DNA from: Cephalopachus bancanus
Taxonomy: Eukaryota > Chordata > Mammalia > Primates > Tarsiidae
Assembly: GCA_027257055.1 (NCBI GenBank)
Contig: JAPVLO010000232.1
Coordinates: 1,860,001-1,924,000, forward strand
Length of the DNA: 64,000 nt
Direction of reading: 5' to 3'
How positions within the stretch are numbered: position 1 is the stretch's first letter; every line of letters begins with the position of its first letter. Below are positions 23,587-33,657 of the stretch, piece by piece. A model generated the notes under the pieces. The model saw only the letters and a program-made list of their open reading frames with translations. It ran no database searches and was not told the origin of the DNA. A program made the translations under genes and the position numbers.

Positions 23587-23870
23587 TTTTTTTTTTTGAG
23601 TTGGAGTCTCACTCTGTCACCCAGACTGGAGTGCAGTGGCCGCTTCCGGCCACCACAGCCTTGACCTGCTGGGCTCTGGCGATCCTTCCACCTCAGCCTT
23701 CCAAGTAGCCAGAATTACAGGCATGCACTACCACGCCCGGCTGATTTTTTGGTTTATTTTAGAGATGAGGTCTTGCTGCCCAGGCGGGTCTCGGACCCGC
23801 AGACTCAGGCAATCCACTCACCTCAGCCTCCCAAAGGCATGGGATTACAGGCTGAGCCACCGAGCCCGGC
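23587..23870 (-). mobile_element. T3 SINE, second of a same-target pair
   Basis: 'cttgctgcccaggcgggtc' marks T3. It lies between 'cttctttgcacatttt' and a second copy of the same 16 bases. Confidence 0.92.
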
Positions 23871-23872
23871 TT

Positions 23873-24479
23873 CTTTGCACATTTTAAGTTCCATCTCAAG
23901 TACGTGTGAACTGTAATCTAACAGGAGGGGTAAACAGATTGTAGTCTACTCTTATGCTAGTCACTGCGTTTCTACCAATCACATGTGCCAACACATGTTC
24001 AAATAAGGCCAATGCTGAGAGTTGTAACTGACCCTGTCTTCGGTAACTTGCTTCCATCTTCTGTGTGTCATGTTCCTGTTTCTGTCCTTAAATCTTCTTC
24101 AACCACAGAGTGACCAGAGTCTCTCTCAGTCTTTTCTGGTTCAGGAGGCGGCAAATTGTTCTCTGCTCAGTGAAACGCTGTTACATTTCATTTGTCTGGC
24201 ATTTCTTTTTTTTTTTTTTGAATCAGAGTCTCCATCGTCCAGGCTGGAGTGCAGTGGCATGATCACAACTCACTGCTGGACTCAGGCGATCCTTCTGCCT
24301 CAGCCTTCCAAGTAGCTGGAATCACAGCTAATTTTTTGACTTATTGTAGAGACAAGGTCTTGCCATGTTGCTCAGACTGATCGTGAACCCCTGGGCTCAG
24401 GCAATCCTCTCGCCTCCACCTCCTAAAGTGCTGGGATGTCAGATGTGAGCCACCACGCCTGGCTGTTCCTCCTTCAACA
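23873..24479 (+). mobile_element. Possible decayed LTR (R/U5 end)
   Basis: 24060-24205 resembles the 3' part of an old class I LTR: 'cttaaatcttcttcaacc', 'ttttctggttcaggaggc', 'aaattgttctctgctc', then 'catttgtctggcatttc'. After a SINE the sequence resumes 'gttcctccttcaaca', a plausible LTR end in CA at 24479. The polyadenylation signal position reads 'cagtgaaa', so it is eroded. Family not identified, no target duplication found. Confidence 0.45.
24206..24464 (-). mobile_element. T1 SINE
   Basis: Minus-strand copy, shortened in both arms, from 'tttgaatcagagtctcc' to 'gccaccacgcctggct'. Confidence 0.85.
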
Positions 24480-25064
24480 CAGCCTTAACCTATACTTGTT
24501 TTTCTTTCTCCACGTTGATGAGATAGGAAGTAGGCGCGGAGATCTAGCGCTGACTGCGACGATGGTGTCTTATGGAACAAGTGCGCATGGTTTTTTGGAC
24601 CTATGAGCTGAATTAGGTACTTTGGTAGTGAAGCCTCATTTCTTGACTGGAAAAGAATGACTGACAAACTGTGGCTGCTCAGACTTGGATATTTTGCAGT
24701 TATTTTGTTGAGAATGAATACAGCGAGCCAGGCACTTCAGTAAGAACAGCTGATGGTATTTGTTGCCAGTTGTAAAATTTCAGCTTTGAAACAGAAATTA
24801 GAATTTTGCAAAACCCATGTCTGCTGGTGCGAGTTTGCTGGCTGCGTGGTACTGAAAGGATTTTCTGGCGGGATTGGTATTGATGGTAATGAATGTGGCT
24901 TTTTGCTGTTGTGTAAAACGGGCTCACACTTGGAGGAGGCCAATAATTCAGTTTTTCAAATAACCAATGCATGAGATTGCAAAATCATGCCTAGATAAAA
25001 GATCCATTCAGAGTACAAGAGAGACTGATATGCTTTATTGTAACAGAGTATAAAAAGTTCACTG

Positions 25065-25347
25065 AGCCGGGCTCAGTGGCTCAGCCTGTAATCCCGCGCC
25101 TTTGGGAGGCTGAGGTGAGTGGATTGCCTGAGCCCTCGGGTTCGAGACCTGCCTGGGCAACTTGGCGAGCCCTCATCTCTACAATAAATCAAAAAATCAG
25201 CCGGGCATGGTAGCGCACGCCTGTAATTCTGGCTACTCGGAAGGCTGAGACGGAAGGATCGTCGGAGCCCAGCAGGCGAGGCTGCGGTGGCCGGGAGCGG
25301 CCACTGCACTCCAGTCTGGGCAACCGAGTGAGACTCCAACTCAAAAA
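25065..25347 (+). mobile_element. T2 SINE in the hAT pseudogene
   Basis: Flanked by 'aaaaagttcactga', ending at 25064 and ending again at 25361. Confidence 0.94.
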
Positions 25348-25410
25348 AAAAAGTTCACTGATCTGGTTTCAGGGTCCACGTTGCAAGCTACCTTTAAGAA
25401 TGCAACCTGA

Positions 25411-25697
25411 AGCCAGGCTCGGTGGCTCAGCCTGTAATCCCGCGCCTTTGGGAGGCTGAGGTGAGTGGATTGCCTGAGCCCGCGGGTTCGAGACTCGCCT
25501 GGGCAAGCGAGACTTCATCTCTACAATAAATCAAAAAATTAGCCGGGCATGATAGCACGCGCCTGTAGTTCCAGCTACTTGGAAGGCTGAGGCGAAAGGA
25601 TCACCGGAGCCCAGCAGGTTGAGGCTGCGGTGGCTGGGAGCAGCCACTGCACGCCAGTCTGGGCAACAGAGTGAGAATCCAACTCAAAAAAAAAAAA
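25411..25697 (+). mobile_element. Array SINE A1 (T2)
   Basis: First of six plus-strand SINEs on target 'agaatgcaacc' (25397-25407). Its right end has 'cactgcacgccag' and 'gtgagaatcc', shared only with A2. Confidence 0.93.
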
Positions 25698-25712
25698 GAA
25701 TGCAACCAGATA

Positions 25713-26000
25713 CCGGACTCCGTGGCTCAACCTATAGTCCCCTCGCCTTGGGAGGCTGAGGTGAGTGGATTGCCTGAGCCCGTGGGTTCGAGACCCGCCT
25801 GGGCAACTTGGCGAGACCTCATCTCTACAATTAAAAAAAAAATTAGCCTGGTGTGGTAGTGGGCACCTGTAGTTCCAGCTACTTGGAAGGCTAACATGGA
25901 AGGATTGCTGAAGCCCAGCAGGTTGAGGCTGCGGTGGCCGGGAGCAGCCACTGCACGCCAGTCTGGGCAACAGAGTGAGAATCCAACTCAAAAAAAAAAA
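25713..26000 (+). mobile_element. Array SINE A2 (T2), chimeric
   Basis: Left part is almost identical to A3 ('ccggactccgtggctcaacc', 'ggctaacatggaagg'). The right end matches A1 ('gagcagccactgcacgccag', 'gtgagaatcc'). This is the pattern left by unequal crossing over. Preceded by 'gaatgcaaccagata'. Confidence 0.93.
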
Positions 26001-26015
26001 GAATGCAACCAGATA

Positions 26016-26304
26016 CCGGACTCCGTGGCTCAACCTATAGTCCCCTCGCTTTGGGAGGCTGAGGTGAGAGGATTGCCTGAGCCCGTGGGTTCGAGACCCG
26101 CCTGGGCAACTTGGCGAGACCTCATCTCTACAATTAAAAAAAAAATTAGCCTGGTGTGGTAGTGGGCACCTGTATTTCCAGCTACTTGGAAGGCTAACAT
26201 GGAAGGATTGCTGAAGCCCAGCAGGTCGAGGCTGCAGTGGCCAGGAGCGGTCACTGCACTCCAGTCTGGGTGACAGTGAGACTCCAACTAAAAAAAAAAA
26301 AAAA
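26016..26304 (+). mobile_element. Array SINE A3 (T2)
   Basis: Near-copy of A2 in its left three quarters, offset 303 bases, with the same leader 'gaatgcaaccagata'. Its right end is ordinary ('gcggtcactgcactccag'). Confidence 0.93.
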
Positions 26305-26315
26305 GAATGCAACCT

Positions 26316-26614
26316 AGCTGGGCATGGTGGCTCAGCCTGTAATCCCAGCACTTTGGGAGGCCAAGGCGAGTGGATTGCCTGAGCCTGCGGGTTCTAGACC
26401 AGCCTGGGGAACTTGGTGAGACCTCATCTCTAAAATAAATCAAAAAATTAGCTGAGTGTGGTAGCACACGCCTGTAGTTTCAGCTACTTGGAAGGCTGAG
26501 GTGGAAGGATCGGCGGAGCCCAGCAGGTCGAGGCTGTGGTGGCCGGGAGCGGCCACTGCACTCCAGTCTGGGCAACAGAGTAAGACTCCAACTCAAAAAA
26601 AAAAAAAAAAAAAA
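26316..26614 (+). mobile_element. Array SINE A4 (T1)
   Basis: Preceded by 'agaatgcaacct'. A long pure A tail (about 20) in which A5 is inserted. Confidence 0.9.
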
Positions 26615-26886
26615 GCCGAACTTGCTGGCTCAGCCTGTAATGCCCGCACTTTGGGAGGCCAAGGTGAGAGGATTGCCTGAGCCCGGAGGTTCAAGACCGG
26701 CCCAGGCAACTTGGTGAGACCTCATCTCTACAATAAATCACAAAAACTAGCTGGACACGGTGACGTGATCTGTAGTTCTAGCTACTTGGAAGGCTAAGGT
26801 GGAAGGATCACCTGAGCCCAGCAGGTTGAGGCTGCAGTGGCCATGAGCGTGCCACTGCACTCCAGCCTAGACAAGAGTGAGACGCC

Positions 26887-26927
<41 letters not shown>

Positions 26928-26950
26928 CACACACACACACACACACACAA
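26615..26950 (+). mobile_element. Array SINE A5 (T1) with CA-repeat tail
   Basis: Starts directly in the A-tail of A4. Its own tail has become (CA)n at 26887-26949. Confidence 0.9.
26887..26949 (+). repeat. (CA)n microsatellite grown from a SINE tail
   Basis: About 31 CA units with one interruption ('acaacac'), beginning exactly where the SINE end 'ccaactcaaaa' is expected. Confidence 0.95.
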
Positions 26951-26967
26951 AGAATGCAACCTCTCTT

Positions 26968-27258
26968 AGCCAGGCACAGTGGCTCATGCCTGTAATCCCA
27001 GCACTTTGGGAGGCAGAGGCGAGAGGATTGCCTGAGCCCAGGAGTTCACGACTAGCCTGGATAACTTGACCAAACCTCGTTTCCACAATAAATCAAAAAA
27101 TTAGCTGGGCATGGTGGCACATGACTGTGGTTTCAGCTACTTGGAAGGCTGAGGTGGAAGGATCACCTGAGCTCAGGAGGTCGAGGCAGCGGTGGCCGTG
27201 ATTGTGGCACTGCACTCCAACCTGGGTGACAGAGAGACTCTGATTCAAAAAAAAAAAA
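26968..27258 (+). mobile_element. Array SINE A6 (T1)
   Basis: Preceded by 'agaatgcaacctctctta' and followed by 'aatgcaacctctt', the last copy of the target. Confidence 0.92.
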
Positions 27259-27341
27259 AATGCAACCTCTTGTTGAGTTTGGTGTATCAAAGAAGAGTAT
27301 CTGGAATCGTCCACAGACTATTGGAATACCCCTCCCTTTTC

Positions 27342-27509
27342 TTTTCTTTTTTTAAAATTTTTTTGAGTTGGAGTTTCACTTGTTGCCCAGGCTGGAGTGC
27401 AGTGGCACACTCACGGCCACCCCAGCCTTGACCTGCTGGACTCTGGCGATCCTTCCGCCTCAACCTTCCAAGTAGCTGGAACTACAGACACTCCACCACG
27501 TCCGGCTAG
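27342..27509 (-). mobile_element. SINE right monomer in the hAT pseudogene
   Basis: Only the right arm is present, yet it is flanked by an exact 13-bp repeat 'cccctcccttttc' (27329-27341 and 27510-27522). The element therefore inserted as a 5'-truncated or monomeric copy. Confidence 0.93.
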
Positions 27510-27750
27510 CCCCTCCCTTTTCAACTGCAAGTCTGCAAAGCCAGATTTTCTTCATATATTTCAAAACAACAGACTGAACACAGAAGCAGATATGTGACCA
27601 ACTGTCTTCTATTATCTGTCCAGGCGATAAAGAGATTGGCAGACGTTTAACACAATGACATTTTTCACACAGATATACTTTTTGTTTCATAATATAATTA
27701 TTTTTAATAAAAATGAATTATGAATTTAATAAAGTAGATCTTATAAAATA

Positions 27751-28070
27751 CTTTTTTTTTGCTTGTTTGTTTGGTTGGGTTTTTTTGAGTCAGAGTCTTA
27801 CTCTGTCACCCAGGATGGTCTGCAATAGCATGTTCACGGCCACAGCAACCTTGACCTGCTGGGCTCAGGAGCTCCTTCTGCCCCAGTCTTCCAAGTAGCT
27901 GGAACCACAGGCGTGCGCCACCATGCCTGGCTAAATTTTTGATTTATTGTAGAGACGAGGTCTTGTCAAGTTACCCAGGCTGACTTAAAACCCCTGGGCT
28001 GGGCTTAGGCGATCCTCTTGCCTCCCCCTCCCAAAGTACTGGGATTGCAGGCTTGAACCACTGTGCCTGG
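27751..28070 (-). mobile_element. T1 SINE
   Basis: Minus-strand copy flanked by 'ataaaata' sequences; tail altered to 'gcttgtttgtttggttggg'. Confidence 0.87.
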
Positions 28071-28333
28071 GCAATAAAATATGTTAACAAACAATAGGCT
28101 TATTATTTTGCATGAATACATATTTAATGTTTTGTTTCAATTTCTAATATGACAAGTATCAGTATATAAAATCCAGCTATTTAGGGTGTTCATCAATATT
28201 TAAAAATGTAAAGGAGGCCAGATGCAGAGGCTCATGGCTGTATTCTCAGCTTTTGGAGGCCGAGGAGGGAGGATTGCTCGCTCCTAGGCATTTGAGACCA
28301 GCTTGGGCAGCACAGCCAGACCTTGTCTCTATT

Positions 28334-28619
28334 TTTTTTTTTTTTGAGTTGGAGTCTCACTCTGTCACCCATACTGGAGTGCAGTGGCCGCTCCCGGCCA
28401 CCGCAGCCTCGACCTGCTGGGCTCCGGTGATCCTTCCGCCTCAGCCTTCCGAGTAGCCGGAATTATAGGCGCGCGCTACCACGCCCGGCTGATTTCTTGA
28501 TTTATTGTAGAGATGAGGTCTCGCTGCCCAGGCAGGTTTCGAACCCGCGGGCTCAGGCAATCCACTCACCTCAGCCTCCCAAAGGTGCGGGATTCCAGGC
28601 TGAGCCACCGAGCCTGGCT
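28334..28619 (-). mobile_element. T3 SINE nested
   Basis: Flanked by 'cttgtctctatt' (28322-28333 and 28620-28631); 'ctcgctgcccaggcaggtt' marks T3. Confidence 0.93.
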
Positions 28620-28651
28620 CTTGTCTCTATTAAAAAAAAAAAAAAAAAATT

Positions 28652-28965
28652 AAGGCTGGGCTCTGTGGCTCAGCCTGTAATTCCAGCACTTTGGGAGGCC
28701 GAGGCAAGTGGATTGCCTGAACCCACAGGTTCGAGACCAGCCTGGGCAACTTGGCGAGACCTGGTCTCTACAATAAAAAAAAAATTAGCCGGATGTGGTA
28801 GTACACGCCTGTAGTTCCAGCTACTTGGAAGGCTGAAGCGGAAGAATGACTAGAGCCCAGCAGGTCAACGCTGGGGTGGCCGTGAATGTACCACTGCACT
28901 CCAGCCTAGGCGACAGAGTGAGGCTCCAACTCAAACAAAAAAGAAAGAAGAAGAAATAAAACATT
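28652..28965 (+). mobile_element. T1 SINE nested
   Basis: 'ggctgggctctgtggctcag' to 'ggctccaactcaaac', with a purine-rich tail. Confidence 0.87.
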
Positions 28966-29150
28966 AAAAAAAAATTTTTTTTTAATTACTCTGATGTGGT
29001 GGCATGTTCCTGTAGTCCCAGCTACTCGGGAGGCTGAGGTGGAAGGATTGCCTGAGCCCAGTAGGTCAAGACTGTGGTGAGCTGTGAGGGCGCCACTGCA
29101 CTCCAGCCTGGGCAACAGAGTGAGACCCCATTTCAATAAAAAAAGAAAGG

Positions 29151-29888
29151 AGCAAAAAGGTAGAGAACCCTTGCATTTGAGGGAGGGTAAGGCTGGCAGC
29201 TAGTTAAAGACTGTTGGAACTGGAACAGGTCAATCAGAGGACCCTGGGAAGCCAGAGGGGAACTTCACCAGGAAGTTGTCATTGCCCCAAGACTGAGGCC
29301 CAAAGGAGAGGGTGGTGGGTGAGGGACCCTGAGCAGGAACTGCTCTTAGGATGTGGTGTCATAAAGGAGGGCCATTTGGCAGGACAAGGGCCCGTGGCCA
29401 GGAGCTGGAGAAAGGAGGGAGACGCAGCTGCAGAGAGAAAAGGAGTGGAACGTCCCACATGCAGTCTTCTCCCCCCAGCCCCGCCTCCCGTTTCACGGGG
29501 CAACCCTGTTTGGAAGCTGGCTTGCAGAGGGGCTTGGGGAGCAGAGTTCGCAGGAGTCAGGCCCCTACGGTTCAGAGGTGAGCAGGGGAGGATGGGAATG
29601 GGGCTGTGCAGAACGAAAGGGGGGGATGAGGAGGCTTGAGGGAGGCTGGGGTGAGGAAGGGATGTTGTGAGGAGAGAGTCTTGCGTTGCAATAGAGTTGG
29701 AGGCCGAGGTGAGGAAGGAGAGGCAGACCCAGTCCAGGTGGGCATGGGGCAGAAGGCAGGTGATGGTGGACTCTAGACAGGGCGGTTGGCCTTGCACAAC
29801 GGGGCCACTGGATCTAGGATGTCCATATTAAAAGGTTAGTGGGTCTAGCTGATTGAAACGGGAAGTGGGGAACTGGTTTAGAAATTGT
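29151..29888. other. Unique sequence with a locally duplicated segment
   Basis: 29397-29505 matches 30154-30260 in direct orientation ('agctggagaaaggagggaga', 'aggagtggaa', 'cccacatgca'). No gene recognised. Confidence 0.6.
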
Positions 29889-30069
29889 GACTGGGCGTGG
29901 TAACACGTGCCTGTAGTTCCAGCAGCTTGGAAGGCTGAGGCGGAAGGATCGCCGGAGCCCAGCAGGTCGAGGCTGCGGTGGGTGGCCGGGAGCAGCCACT
30001 GCACTCCAGTCTGGGCGACAGAGTGAGACTCCAACTCAAAAACAAAACAAAACAACAACAAGAAAAGAA
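29889..30069 (+). mobile_element. T2/T3 SINE right arm
   Basis: 'gactgggcgtggtaacacg' to 'gactccaactcaaaaac', with a small duplication 'ggtgggtggccggg'. Confidence 0.88.
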
Positions 30070-31459
30070 AGGGCTCACCAGCAGCTCAAGGGAGACAGCT
30101 CTCTGGTTGTGGAGCTGCCCGTGTTTCCCCACTGGTGTATAGGGAGCCTGTGAGCCAGTAGCTGGAGAAAGGAGGGAGACACACCACAGAAGCAGAGAGA
30201 AAGGAGTGGAATGTCCCAGCCCCACATGCACTCTTCCCTCCCCTTTCGTGGGGCAGCGCTGCAGGTCTTCATTGCTCAGCAGCTGCAGGGGGTGCACGGG
30301 CAAGCCCCAGGGATTCTGACTCCCAGATCCACACTGGTGCCAGGACAGGCTCCTTTCTGGCAAGGACGATAGGAGATGGGTTCCGATGCAGGGAGAGTCT
30401 TCCTGAAGGGTCCCTTCCCAGACAGGGACCCACAGCCAGCTCTGGGGCCGAAGGGTTGGAGGCAGGGCTCAGCCCTCAAGGGCAAGGGGCCAGTGCGGTC
30501 TGGCTTTCTCTAGAGCACCAAAGACACAGGCTCGCTGGGGACCTGCAGTGACAGGCGACAGGCGGGGGCCCTGCCACTGCCGCTGGCTCTCGCTGCCGGG
30601 CAGGTCTGCAGTGCTGAGTCAGGGCTTCCTGGCTCCAGGCACTGGGGTGACTCACTGGGCAGTGCAAGGCCCACGCCATGAGACAGGGCTTGTCTGAGAG
30701 GAAGGCCTGAGGTTCTTGGGGAGAAGCAATCTCACTTCCTCACTTGCCAGCTGACATGCCACACAGCCTTCCTTGGCGGCTGTTAGAGCCCGGACTCGGC
30801 CCATGGGAGCCAGAGAGTCCCCTGCACTCAGGGGGCTGGAGGTGAGGTGGTCTGAAGGAATGCAGGACCCCCCCAACCCTAATCCCCAGGGCGGGGGGAC
30901 GGGGGGAGACGGCTGGTACAGGCTAGGACTGCGCCCTCACCACCAGAGGCCCTCCTGAGCAGGAGGCCAGTAGGATGAATTATAGGGCTGGCCTAGCCAG
31001 CCCGTCTTGGGCCTCACGCTCTCCAGGGCAGATAAGGACAGATCAAAGGCAACTGCTGGCAGCCCACCCCTCACACCCCACCCACACACCCTGCTGTGCT
31101 GTTCTGGGATCCACTGCCTAGGGCGCAAGTGATAAACAGATGATATATGTGTGAGGGAGTGGAGAGAGGGGAGGGAGGTTGCATTTCCTTCTGAAGCCTC
31201 TTGTACAGGTCTCTCGTGTGCATGTGCCAGCCAGGGGCCTTCTCCACGCAGCCCACGACACACCATGGTCCTGTATCCTGCCAGGTCTTCTTGGGGGCTT
31301 CCCTCCAGCTGTCCCTCCTCTGTGGTTTATCCTGTGGAGTCCAGGTCGGCCTAAAATGGAGATGGAGCCCCTGTGAGCCTGTTAAGACCAGCTCCCTGCA
31401 GGAGCCTCTGTGCCTGCCCAGGGCCAGGCCTGGGGGCAGCCAACGCTTTGTTAGGGCCT
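30070..31459. other. Unique GC-rich sequence, 1.4 kb
   Basis: Contains the second copy of the 110-bp duplicated segment (30154-30260). Open frames on both strands overlap and show no domain. Confidence 0.5.
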
Positions 31460-31472
31460 CTAAATACAGACC

Positions 31473-31783
31473 TGGCTGGGCACGGTGGCTTATGCCTATA
31501 ATCCCAGCACATTGGGAGGCCAAGTTGAGGATTGCCTGAGCCTACAGTTTCAAGACCAACCTGTAACTTGGTGAGACCTCACCTCATCTCTTGGTGAGAC
31601 CATAAATCAAAAAATTAGCTGGGCGTAGTGGCGTGTGCCTGTAGTTTCAGCTTCTTGGAAGGCTGACATGGAAGGATCACCTGAGCCCAGCAGATCAAGG
31701 CTGCAGTGGCCATGAGCTTGGCCCTGCACCTCAACCTGAGTGACAGTGAGACTCCAACTCAAAAAAAAAAAAAAAAAAAAAAA
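31473..31783 (+). mobile_element. T1 SINE with a second SINE in its tail
   Basis: 'taaatacagacctg' precedes it and recurs after the next SINE (32103-32116), so this copy was the first insertion. Confidence 0.9.
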
Positions 31784-32102
31784 GGCTGGTTTCGATGGCT
31801 CAGCCTGTAGTCCCCGCACTTGGGGAGGCCGAAGCGAGTGGATTGCCTGAGCCCTCGGGCTCGAGACCAGCCCGGGCAACTTGGCGAGACCTCGTCTCTA
31901 CAATAAATAAAACATTAGCCGGGCATGGTAGCTCACACCTGTGGTTACAGTTACTTGGAAGGCTGAGGTGGACAGATTGCTGGAGTCCAGCAGGCCGACA
32001 CTGGAGTGGCCGTGAGTGTGCCACTACACTCCAGCTTGGGTGAGGGAGTGAGACTCCAACTAAAAAAAAAACAAAAAATAAAAACAAAATAAATAAGATA
32101 AA
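31784..32102 (+). mobile_element. T2-like SINE inserted in the A-tail
   Basis: Starts in the A run of the previous SINE; 'cctgtagtccccgcac', mixed (caaaa/taaaa)n tail. Confidence 0.9.
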
Positions 32103-32282
32103 ATAAATACAGACCTGATACCGACACCCTGGGGAGAAGTGTGGAAGAGAACGACCCACCAATGTCACCCAGAAACTGCACCGTCAGGCTCCCCTGCACT
32201 ATAGACAGACATCTCTGCCTTCTCTTTTGTTCCTTGGCACTGGGCTGCGGCTGCCAGTCTGCCTCTTCCCTTCCTGATCCTT

Positions 32283-32645
32283 TCTTTTTTTTTGAGTCAG
32301 AGTCTCACTCCGTCACCCAGGCTAGAGTATGGTGGCACGATCCATCATGGCTCATGGCAGCCTCGACCTTCTGGGCTTTGGTGATCATCCTGCCTCAGCC
32401 TCCCGAGTAGCTGGGACTAAAGGTGCATGCCAGACAGACAGTTAATTTTTAAAATTTTTGTAGAGACCAGGTTTCGCCGAGTTGCTTAAGCTGCTCTCAA
32501 ACTCCTGGCCTCAGGCAATCCTCTCACCTCAGCCTCAAGACCAGCCTGTAATTTGGCTGCAGCGGCCATGAGTGTTGGGATCACAGGCATGAGCCACCGT
32601 GCCCTGGCTTGTGCTGGGATTATGAGTGTAAGCCACCATGTCTGG
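32283..32645 (-). mobile_element. J-type SINE, rearranged
   Basis: Minus-strand AluJ-like copy whose left arm is broken at about 32535-32575 by a short plus-oriented SINE piece ('aagaccagcctgtaattt', 'gcagcggccatgag') and ends with a second 'gtaagccaccatgtctgg'. Confidence 0.7.
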
Positions 32646-32686
32646 AGATATAATAATATATATAATATATATATAATATATATATC
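32646..32686. repeat. (TA)n-rich microsatellite
   Basis: 'atataatatatatataatat' style run and target of the next SINE. Confidence 0.85.
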
Positions 32687-32972
32687 TTTTTTTTTTTTTT
32701 TTTTAGTTGGAGTCTCACTCTGTCGCCCAGACTGGAGTGCAGTGGCCGCTCCCGGCCACCGCAGCCTCGACCTGCTGGGCTCCGGCGATCCTTCCGCCTC
32801 AGCCTTCCGAGTAGCCGGATTTACAGCAGGCGCAAACCCCGCCCAGCTGATTTTTGATTTATTGTAGAGATGAGGTCTCACTGCCCAGGCGGGTCTCGAA
32901 CCCGCGGGATCAGGCCATCCACTCACCTCAGCCTCTCAAAGGTGCAGGATTACAGGCTGAGCCACCAAGCCT
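32687..32972 (-). mobile_element. T3 SINE in a TA repeat
   Basis: Complete minus-strand T3 copy ('ctcactgcccaggcgggtc') with 'atatatat' on both sides. Confidence 0.9.
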
Positions 32973-33019
32973 GGATATATATATATTTTTTTATTTTTTT
33001 ATTTTTTATTTGTATATAC

Positions 33020-33116
33020 TAGGTCCCATTATGTTGCCCAGGCTGGTCTTAACACCTGGACTCAAGTGATCCTCCTGCCTTGGCCTCCCAAAGTGCTGGG
33101 ATTATAGAGGTGACCT
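33020..33116 (-). mobile_element. J-type left-arm fragment
   Basis: 'taggtcccattatgttgccc' to 'aagtgctgggattataga'. Confidence 0.75.
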
Positions 33117-33369
33117 GGCCTCCTGCTCCTTATGCAGATGCGAAAACTCCCTCTGCTCTCCCAGGCTATGGGGCCACTCCCGGATCCTCCCTCAGGCTGT
33201 TTGGAATTCCCCTAGGTTTGGGATCACAGCTCTTCCAGCGAGCAGAACCGAGGAGAGCTCAGCATACAAGCCGGCCAACAGCTGCCCCTAGATGGCCTGC
33301 AAGTCCTCACACCTGCCTGAGACACACCTCTTGCCTTATCCCACCACACCTAAAGAGGAGGGGAACCGT

Positions 33370-33657
33370 TGGGCTCAGGGACTCATGCCTGCAATCCCAG
33401 CACTCTGGAAGACCAAAACAGGGAGATTGCTTGAGCCCAGGAATTCAAGACCAGCCTGGGCAACAGAGTGAGACCTCATCTTTACAAAAAATAAAAACAT
33501 TAGTCGGGTGTGGTGATGTGCACCTGTAGTCCCAGCTACCCAGGAAGCTGAGGTGGAAGGATCACCTGAGCCCAGTAGATCAAGGCTGCAGTAGTCATGA
33601 GTGTGCCACTGCACTCCGGTCTGGGTGACAGAGTGAGACTCTGACTCAAAAAAAAAA
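33370..33657 (+). mobile_element. J-type SINE
   Basis: Plus-strand AluJ-like dimer with 'tttacaaaaaataaaaac' linker and 'ctgactcaaaaaaa' end; the next SINE starts in its tail. Confidence 0.88.

Larger units (their letters stand above)
24490..27680 (+). pseudogene. hAT-superfamily transposase pseudogene (Charlie / GTF2IRD2-FAM200 type), C-terminal part
   Basis: Non-SINE sequence in four blocks (24490-25064, 25348-25410, 27259-27341, 27522-27680) reads as one decayed coding region once the SINEs are set aside. Landmarks in order: at about 24515 a broken counterpart of the HTEVRWLSRG motif of this family; at about 24668-24735 a frame reading KLWLLRLGYFAVILLRMN, like the LLRLGYxADIFxxMN stretch of hAT-derived proteins; at 25005-25060 remnants of 'KDPFxVQ' and 'VTEYxKF'; and at 27560-27597 NRLNTEADM, the end of the hAT C-terminal dimerisation domain. 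Stops and frameshifts are frequent, so no protein is made. The reading direction is plus. Eight SINEs interrupt it. It could be a fossil autonomous element or a retrocopy of a domesticated gene; the N-terminal zinc-finger half is absent. Confidence 0.75.
28215..29150 (+). mobile_element. J-type SINE with two nested SINEs
   Basis: Left arm 28215-28331 and right arm about 28985-29150 ('gtggtgagctgtgagggcgc') of one old dimer, separated by a minus-strand T3 and a plus-strand T1 copy. Confidence 0.8.

Noticed and set aside
25575..26351. 258-codon minus-strand open frame
   Set aside because: It runs through three tandem SINEs in antisense; the repeated peptide blocks are SINE translations, not a protein gene.
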